From the NCBI GenBank assembly GCA_019055375.1, contig JAHQIW010005194.1, forward strand, positions 1 through 64,000: 64,000 bases of DNA, written 5' to 3'. Below are positions 58,397 through 64,000 of the stretch, in pieces. The translations under genes were made by a program, and so were the position numbers. Numbering within the stretch: the first letter of the stretch is position 1; each line of letters begins with the position of its first letter. This DNA comes from Parelaphostrongylus tenuis (lineage: Eukaryota; Nematoda; Chromadorea; Rhabditida; Metastrongylidae). Below the pieces are notes generated by a model, which saw only the letters and a list, made by a program, of their open reading frames with translations, searched no databases and was not told where the DNA came from.

Positions 58397-58546
58397 TGAC
58401 CTTTCCAGGCTCTGAAGAAGGCGAACTGCCGAAACGTCAGCTATCGAATAAAGTTTAATGTAACACCTCGTGTTCTGCTCAAAGAAGAAAATCAAGAATC
58501 ATACTGAAGCATGCCGAGGTTAATAGACAGTCGGTCTTGGGAATTG
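58397..58546 (+). repeat. Penelope 3' pseudo-LTR with hammerhead-like motif
   Basis: Direct repeat of 55409-55560, including the first 36 bp of the N-terminal ORF (ATGCCGAGGTTAATAGACAG). It is thus the start of a second, truncated tandem copy. Motif: CUGAAGA at 58412-58418, GGC/GCC stem II, GAAA at 58431-58434, and a cleavage position predicted after C58438. Confidence 0.85.
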
Positions 58547-58556
58547 AAAAGGTTTT
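58546..58556. repeat. Target-site duplication, right
   Basis: GAAAAGGTTTT, matching 53592-53602. It follows directly after the last base of the 3' pseudo-LTR (GGGAATT). Confidence 0.75.
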
Positions 58557-58661
58557 CATAGAGCGCTGAAAGAGCGCAAAGAGCAAACGTTTTATACTCC
58601 TAAGCTTAAGCTTCTATCTTAGGTCTAATAGCGGATTTATTTGAAGAAGTAGAATGAATGA

Positions 58662-58950
58662 GAGCATTGGAGTAGTGATTAAAGGTGCTTTGCGTTACAC
58701 ACGTGGTCGATGGTTCTATCTTGTGCACACGGATCACCAAGCCTTTCATACTTTCGGTGTCGGGAAATTGAAATTGATACTAAACTTGTGTAGGGGGGAT
58801 AGCAGCACTGACCTGACAGATTCGTAGGTCACCGAGAGTCATTGTAAGGGCCAGAGAAGAATTCGATCAGTCAAAGGAAACCTATTATTGAAGGCGACTA
58901 CATGACGCACTTCTGAAAGACTGATCAACGCCGAGAATCTAAGAGCTTTA
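58662..58950 (+). repeat. SINE-like element, family 1
   Basis: GGAGTAGTGATTAAAGGTGC (box A, decayed), GGTTCTATCTTGTGCACA (box B, decayed), then GATAGCAGCACTGACCTGAC, GAGAGTCATTGTAAGGGCCA and tail GATCAACGCCGAGAATCTAA. It lies 100 bp from the Penelope insertion. Confidence 0.78.
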
Positions 58951-61150
58951 TAGAATTATAAATAGGAACTTAAACTCATAGAACAAAGTTTCTTCTACAT
59001 TCCCATACGGAAAAGCTATAATATCACGAAATGAAGAATAGTTTTACAGATAATCAACAAAAATCGCATCTTTTCGCTTGTGATTCCATTTTTAGCTTGA
59101 ACTATGGAAGTATACACATTACAAGCATTATTTTCTATCAGTAATTGACTGCTGTATATTATAGAAAATACAAACGTTGGTTCGAGCATTCATATAACAG
59201 CGAACTTTCAAGAATCATCCGGAAATAATCTCCATGATTATAACAGTGCACAGGTCATATAATATGCAGCATGTAGATGCGACCAGGAAGAATATGTCTT
59301 TGAGAACACTATGTTGACGCTTTTGTTTTCAGTGTTGTCTGCAGAGCGTATAAAGGAAGCAACAGGAATGATAACGCCTAGTCGAAATGATCTCGTGATT
59401 AAAGTGTAGTATTCATGTATTATTGTGGAAAATTATTGTATTATTGTGGAAGAAGTCTGCCCGATAAATTATTTGAATGTGTCTTAGAATGTGAATATGG
59501 TATAGCTTGCGTCGGTCTTCATAGACATGGCAGCAAAGCGACATCACAGTGATGCCAGTTGTGGGATTGCTAGATGAATTTGAGTTGCAACCGATGTTTT
59601 CCTTATAAATGTTGCATAATGCTGGTAGAGACAATTCTTCCCTCGAAATAGCAAATCTAAAGCGACCCTAGACGTTCAGTCAGTTAAATGCGCAGCAGAA
59701 CTGTGCGGGTAAGAGAATCGAATTAGGCCCTTAATTACCTCCTTGCTTCCTGATGGATTTGCCACTAGCCAGTGGTGCCGTTGTTCCATAATGAATATTC
59801 AAAAAGAGTATGTAGCCTGCTTAACAAAGCAAAAGCTATCCATACATCGTAAGTAGACATATTTCTGTAAAAAACCAGTAAGAATACGATGACTGGTCAC
59901 TAAAAACAATATTAAGAATTTCCAAAGTTTCCTGACACTTCACCAGTAGTTAAAAATTCGATAAGCTGCAGTCTTACACTTAATTATTTAAGCCTGTCAC
60001 AGACAGAATTCAGTTCCCCTTTTTAATCGTCACATAAGCCACAAGGACAGAAGTGATCGCTAATCGGTCACATGTGCACAATAAATTCTCTGTTCATCAG
60101 GCATGATAAGATAATCTTCCTTGTCAGCACCAATTTTTCAACATTCAGCAACGCGGAAACGAAAAGAATGAGAAGAATACAACTCATTTCTGCTCATCTC
60201 GAAAGCTCTTCGTAATTTCATTATCGTTCAGGAAATTCGATGCTTCGGAACAAAAACGAAGAGTATTGAAAACGGTTCTGGAAATTTTCCGAGTTCTTGT
60301 TTAAATACGACAACCTTCTTTCCTAGAGTACATTTAGTCCCTCAACGTTTATCGTATTTTGGTATTAAGGTAAAACTATCTCAATCTAGTAGCACTATAC
60401 TCGTCGATCATCTTTTCCGATATTTCCTATAAACGTCATTCATGCACAATACATCCATTAAGATCACATCAATGTCTTCTTTAAGGTAGACGGTATGTCC
60501 TTGAGAGCTTCAGCATTTGTCATCACCACTATCTGTATCTTCGAGATAAACTCAACAGTTCTCTCAAATGTCATCGTTCTCGACAGTCATGAATCTCGAG
60601 TTCACGTCTTCGCGACTGCTTGATTACGACTACCAATTGTAGCGTACGATTGATTGCTAAGTATCTTTTTACAACTTTTGAAATTCGTGCTCAGATATTG
60701 GCATACATATAGATCGGTTCCAGTTGTCGCACATAAAATGTGTGCTATATTTGAAGAGCACTAACATAAAATCCATCTGCTATTGTTCAAAATCCTTGGA
60801 TCACTTGAGTTAGATAGATATCCATAATGTAATGTAAATCGCATTGGTTGTGAGGTGCATAATATGACTGAGAAAATTGTTTTGAGATACGATTGTTGTA
60901 GAATTGGATGACCACGATTTACTACTGTGACCTTTTACGCACATTCAACATTTGTAAGAAATGAATAACCGTGTTTTAGAATAACTTTCTTTTCCATTTT
61001 ACTAGACGTTACTTTCTCCACTTTACTGCTTGAAAGTCACATCTTATTATGAGAAAACAATGAATGTTTGCCCTGTAAAGCACAGTGCTGAGTGGTTTTG
61101 GACACGCCCACCACCGAAAATTTTTGTCGAGATAAATTTGATTAACAGAT
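58951..61150. other. Intergenic DNA upstream of the ShKT gene
   Basis: No gene recognised. It includes the presumed regulatory region of the ShKT gene in its last few hundred bases, where I see only a TATA element. Confidence 0.4.
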
Positions 61151-61154
61151 CGCG

Positions 61155-61162
61155 TATAAAAG
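61155..61162 (+). promoter_or_regulatory. TATA box of the ShKT gene
   Basis: TATAAAAG, 34-41 nt before the ATG at 61196. The position implies a very short 5' UTR. Confidence 0.5.
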
Positions 61163-61195
61163 ATACCGTGAATAGATAAAGTTATAATTGTCCCG

Positions 61196-61892
61196 ATGAA
61201 TTATTCTGCCAACTCAATCGTCACAGTGCTGTTACTTGTTCTCACAGTTATCTCTGTGATACAGACAAAGACGACGCCAACTCCATCAGTATCTACAACA
61301 AGCGTAACCAGAGAGAATGGAGACACAACAACTTCACCATCAACAACAACAACTTCATCATCAGCAACAACAACTTCATCGTCAGCAACAACAACGGGAA
61401 CCACTGTGACTGGAACCCCAACAAGTAAGATTAACGTTGATTACTGCTCCCAGGTTGACTCAAGGTATATTTATGTTACTATGATGTCTATGTAATCCAG
61501 AGAAGTTAAATGATCTGAAAATAGAGGCAAAACGTTAGATGTCCGATTTAACGATACGTTATAGTAGGAAGTAGCGTTCACAAATGCCCAAATTAATATT
61601 AAAAAATAAGTCTAGTTTGTTTGAAAGTGTGAGCGGAGTTGTTTGTGAAAAGCAATATGATATCAATACTTTTTCAGCTAGCAGCCCCTGTGAGGATAAT
61701 CCGGCTGTGAATTGTACGAAACTCAAGGACTATTGCGGAAATCCCCATTATCATGACCTTTTGAAGAAGTAAAACCAGATGATATCAGCTGCTAAGCTGT
61801 TCGTGACATTGAGTGCTTGCAGATACTGTCCACGGACTTGCGGGTATTGCGGCGGAACAACACCGACTTCGTGCTTTGATGCTTCGAGCTAG
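61196..61892 (+). CDS. Small secreted ShKT-domain protein (3 exons)
   Basis: Predicted 141 residues, exons 61196-61464, 61682-61768 and 61823-61892. Residues 1-24 are a signal peptide (hydrophobic VTVLLLVLTVISVI). Residues 25-79 are a Thr/Ser-rich mucin-like linker with SSSATTT repeats. Residues 93-128 form one ShKT domain with cysteines at 93, 101, 108, 121, 125 and 128 (CEDNPAVNC, YCGNP, YCPRTCGYC); Cys84 and Cys136 lie outside it. ShKT proteins are abundant in parasitic-nematode secretions; some block potassium channels, but a toxin role is not shown here. The intron 1 acceptor used (CTAG|CAGCCC) keeps the frame. The stronger TTTTCAG four bases upstream would not, so that junction is less certain. 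Confidence 0.78.
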
Positions 61893-62109
61893 TGGGTGTT
61901 CTCTTATAAACGATACTTTTTCCTACCACTGTCAAAATCCTTAATCCAACTGCTAATTGTTCTCGATTTCGCCATTTATTTTGGTTGTGAAGATCCTCGT
62001 TTACCAGCTGGAATAATGTTGCTGACACGTTCTGCAATACACTCGCGCTCATCGGTACCACCTCATGAAGGACAAGCATATTTCTGGAGTTAGCAAAATA
62101 GTACAAGTC

Positions 62110-62790
62110 TTGTAACAACTCAAAAGTTCGACTATCTCTAAAACTCGGCATGATTGAAAAAATATGAAATTTCTCACGAACTATCCTTTTCCTTATTTAA
62201 AACTTGCACGAGGTTGGTAATTCCTCCTTTTTCTCGAAACTCGAAGGCTAACGTTTCGGCGGCAACGCCTTATTTATGAAATAAACCACACTCAAACTAG
62301 AAGACGAATTTGAGATAAGGTGCCTAACGCTTATTATATTCAGGCATTTCCCCTCCTATTCATTTCCGGTCGTTTGTGGTTTATCCAAAAGGCCTCAAGG
62401 TTTCCCCTGGATGAATAGGAGGGGGAATGCCTAAACATTACAAGTGATATGGCACCTTATCTCAGATTCATCTTCTATCTGAGTGTGGTTTATTTCATGA
62501 ATCGTGTCGCACTAGACTAGTCTTAAGACAAAAAAAGGTGGGGTTTTTTCAGAATGACTAGATGGTTGATTCCTGCTCTATAAGATTTTTGATGCTTGCG
62601 AAATATTAACCGAGTAATCAGATTCAGATATGGTACCATTCATACGTATAGGCTTTGACGAAGTCATTGCCGCCGAAAGGTTAGCCATCAAGTTTTGAGA
62701 AAAAGAACAAATTACCAACCTCGTGAAAGTTTTGAATAAAGAAAAGAATAGTATAAGTCTTCTTTGAAAAACTGTCAAAAACTTGAAAAA
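62110..62790. mobile_element. Large inverted-repeat element with decayed hammerhead ends
   Basis: Inner arms: 62276-62323 with 62451-62501 (AAATAAACCACACTCA; GAGATAAGGTGCC) and 62342-62363 with 62411-62432 (GGCATTTCCCCTCCTATTCA). Outer parts also match: TTGCACGAGGTTGGTAATT (left) with its reverse complement near 62710. Left minus-strand site 62240-62275: GGCG..CGCC, GAAAC, GUUAGCC kept but the CUGAUGA core lost. Right + site 62651-62688: GGCU, UUGACGA, GAAA, GGUUAGCC. Outer sequence matches 44890-45060, so it belongs to the Penelope-type fragment family. Confidence 0.65.
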
Positions 62791-62961
62791 ATTTGTTAGA
62801 AAATTTCTGGGATGTTTAGGAACCGCTCAACCATTTAAAAGCTGTCACGACAGCAAAATTCTTAACTTAAAGCTGGGCCTGTGTAGCGGAAACCCGATGG
62901 CATTATAACGAAGTGAGCGAAAGAATCGATGAGATCAGTATTTGGTAAACGTAATTATAGA

Positions 62962-63236
62962 AAAGGATAAAGCCCTCAGGGCCGATCAGTTCCTAAGAAA
63001 TGCGCCACACATTCCTCATCTAACATCGCTTGAGTGATTGAGTGCATACCTGGTCCTTGCAATGACTCGCTGCGCCCTACCGATGCGTCAAGTCAGTGCT
63101 GTCAACCTCCCAAACATGTCTGCTACTAAATCACTGACCCCGCAGGGATGGATGACTTCGTGATCCTTGGGAGCAGGATCGTTGATCACGTTTATGCCAC
63201 AGAGCACCTCTAAACATTGCGTCACACGCGCTCTGA
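62962..63236 (-). repeat. SINE-like element, family 1
   Basis: Reverse orientation. Minus-strand head GAGCGCGTGTGACGCAATGT then TTAGAGGTGC (box A), GATCAACGATCCTGCTCCCA near box B, body GCAGCGAGTCATTGCAAGGA and tail near AAGCCCTCAGGGCCGATCAG. Confidence 0.75.
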
Positions 63237-63239
63237 ACA

Positions 63240-64000
63240 GTAATCGAATGTTCCAAAATGCTGAAGAATCTTGAAAAGCACTCCTTTCTTAAGTATAGTG
63301 CCATCTTAACGCGGAACTATCTAATATGAACTACGATATTTATCACGATGGTTGGAAAACGTTAGAAATGCCGCTGGTGGATTGAGTTTCACGTTATCAT
63401 TACTGAGTATTTACCTTATGTGGACCTCTTAAGGCACTCGGTAAGTGAGGCGCACAGGCACGAGCACCGAAAAAACAAATAGGTGCTTGATCTGATTCAT
63501 AGATAATTCAGGAGTACTCATTCTCTTCCTTCTACTGACTTAAAGTGAAATATGCCTTTGTGATCTATGCATGTTTATAATTGTACTTAGGTTTGTATTA
63601 TTGCACAAAAAATGTATTTTGCACCGCAAATTCCTCAACAGCCCTTGACTGGGAAGTGAATGGAAGATGGTGACGAGTTAGCCAATGCACCAATACAATA
63701 CAATTCCTCCGCAATGAAATCTCCTCTTGAAGAGAACTGTTTTCCTACGCCCTCTTCATCAGTGGCCCATGTCCCACACTGAGCTCTGTAACAGGGAGGG
63801 AAACGTATGTGGTGATAGCACAACGTACAATGACATTGTGTCATCTCGACTTTTTTTATTCTTTTCTTTCTTATCAAATGCTCATAGCGACGTATAAAAA
63901 ACAGCCGATGAGGTGGAGCAATTTGTATCTACCAGCCGCTTTACAATGTCATTGTACGTTGTGCTAACACCATAAAATCTCTCCTCCTTGCTACAGGGCT
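63240..64000. other. Window end with a 28-bp inverted repeat
   Basis: GCACAACGTACAATGACATT lies in an arm at 63812-63839 and its complement at 63943-63970 (one mismatch in 28), with a 103-bp spacer holding TATAAAAAACAG. The arms could be terminal repeats of a tiny MITE or a hairpin. No gene is visible in the rest. Confidence 0.5.

Larger units (their letters stand above)
53603..58545. mobile_element. Penelope-like retroelement, composite head-to-head insertion
   Basis: A 4.9-kb insertion flanked by the 11-bp duplication GAAAAGGTTTT (53592-53602 and 58546-58556). The plus-strand copy (55409-58545) has an N-terminal ORF, reverse transcriptase and GIY-YIG endonuclease. A 5'-truncated minus-strand copy (53603-55408) is a near-identical inverse of 56691-58493. 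The ~140-150 bp stretches 55409-55560 and 58397-58546 are direct repeats (pseudo-LTRs), each with a hammerhead-like motif. These are the known structural habits of endonuclease-bearing Penelope elements. Frameshifts mean it is not obviously active as read. Confidence 0.93.

Overview
The window looks like nuclear DNA of a nematode, most likely a strongylid (hookworm-type) worm. The main support is one host gene whose 23 exons translate into the mitochondrial 2-oxoglutarate dehydrogenase E1 subunit (OGDH), closest to C. elegans ogdh-1 as I know it. Its intron ends are nematode-like (T-rich followed by CAG or TAG), and a likely trans-splice acceptor lies 6 nt before its ATG. RTE-type LINE and mariner relics and many tRNA-derived short repeats fit the same picture. 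The species is inferred, not shown.

Layout. 1-3.2 kb: non-coding DNA with three G-tract clusters. 3.18-3.45 kb: mariner transposase tail. 3.95-5.9 kb: tandem satellite of about 20 units. 6.7-23.4 kb: OGDH on the minus strand, with introns full of repeats (two mariner relics, SINE-like elements, a minisatellite, an AT microsatellite, a decayed hammerhead). 23.4-44.3 kb: intergenic DNA with SINE-like elements, two LINE relics and another mariner relic. 44.3-52.3 kb: a cluster of inverted-repeat elements carrying hammerhead ribozyme motifs, interrupted by a tRNA-Val(AAC) gene. 53.6-58.5 kb: one Penelope-like retroelement insertion with head-to-head arms, pseudo-LTRs and an 11-bp target-site duplication. 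61.2-61.9 kb: a small three-exon gene for a secreted, Ser/Thr-rich protein with one ShKT domain. 62.1-64 kb: more inverted repeats and a SINE.

How it fits together. Only OGDH, the ShKT gene and the tRNA look like host genes. The rest is dominated by mobile DNA. The most interesting thread is self-cleaving RNA. One motif (44707-44750, + strand) has every hammerhead core base plus a 6-bp perfect stem I. Related or decayed motifs sit at 8.7, 44.4, 45.0, 45.7, 46.1, 47.7, 51.8, 52.1 and 62.2-62.7 kb and in the Penelope pseudo-LTRs. This suggests that retrozyme-like and Penelope-like elements share hammerhead chemistry here.

Sequence quality. OGDH has a single 1-nt frameshift in an otherwise perfectly phased 1,046-codon gene. 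The Penelope element has two more breaks of this kind and the satellite units differ by 1-nt indels. This is consistent with residual long-read assembly errors, although real mutations cannot be excluded.
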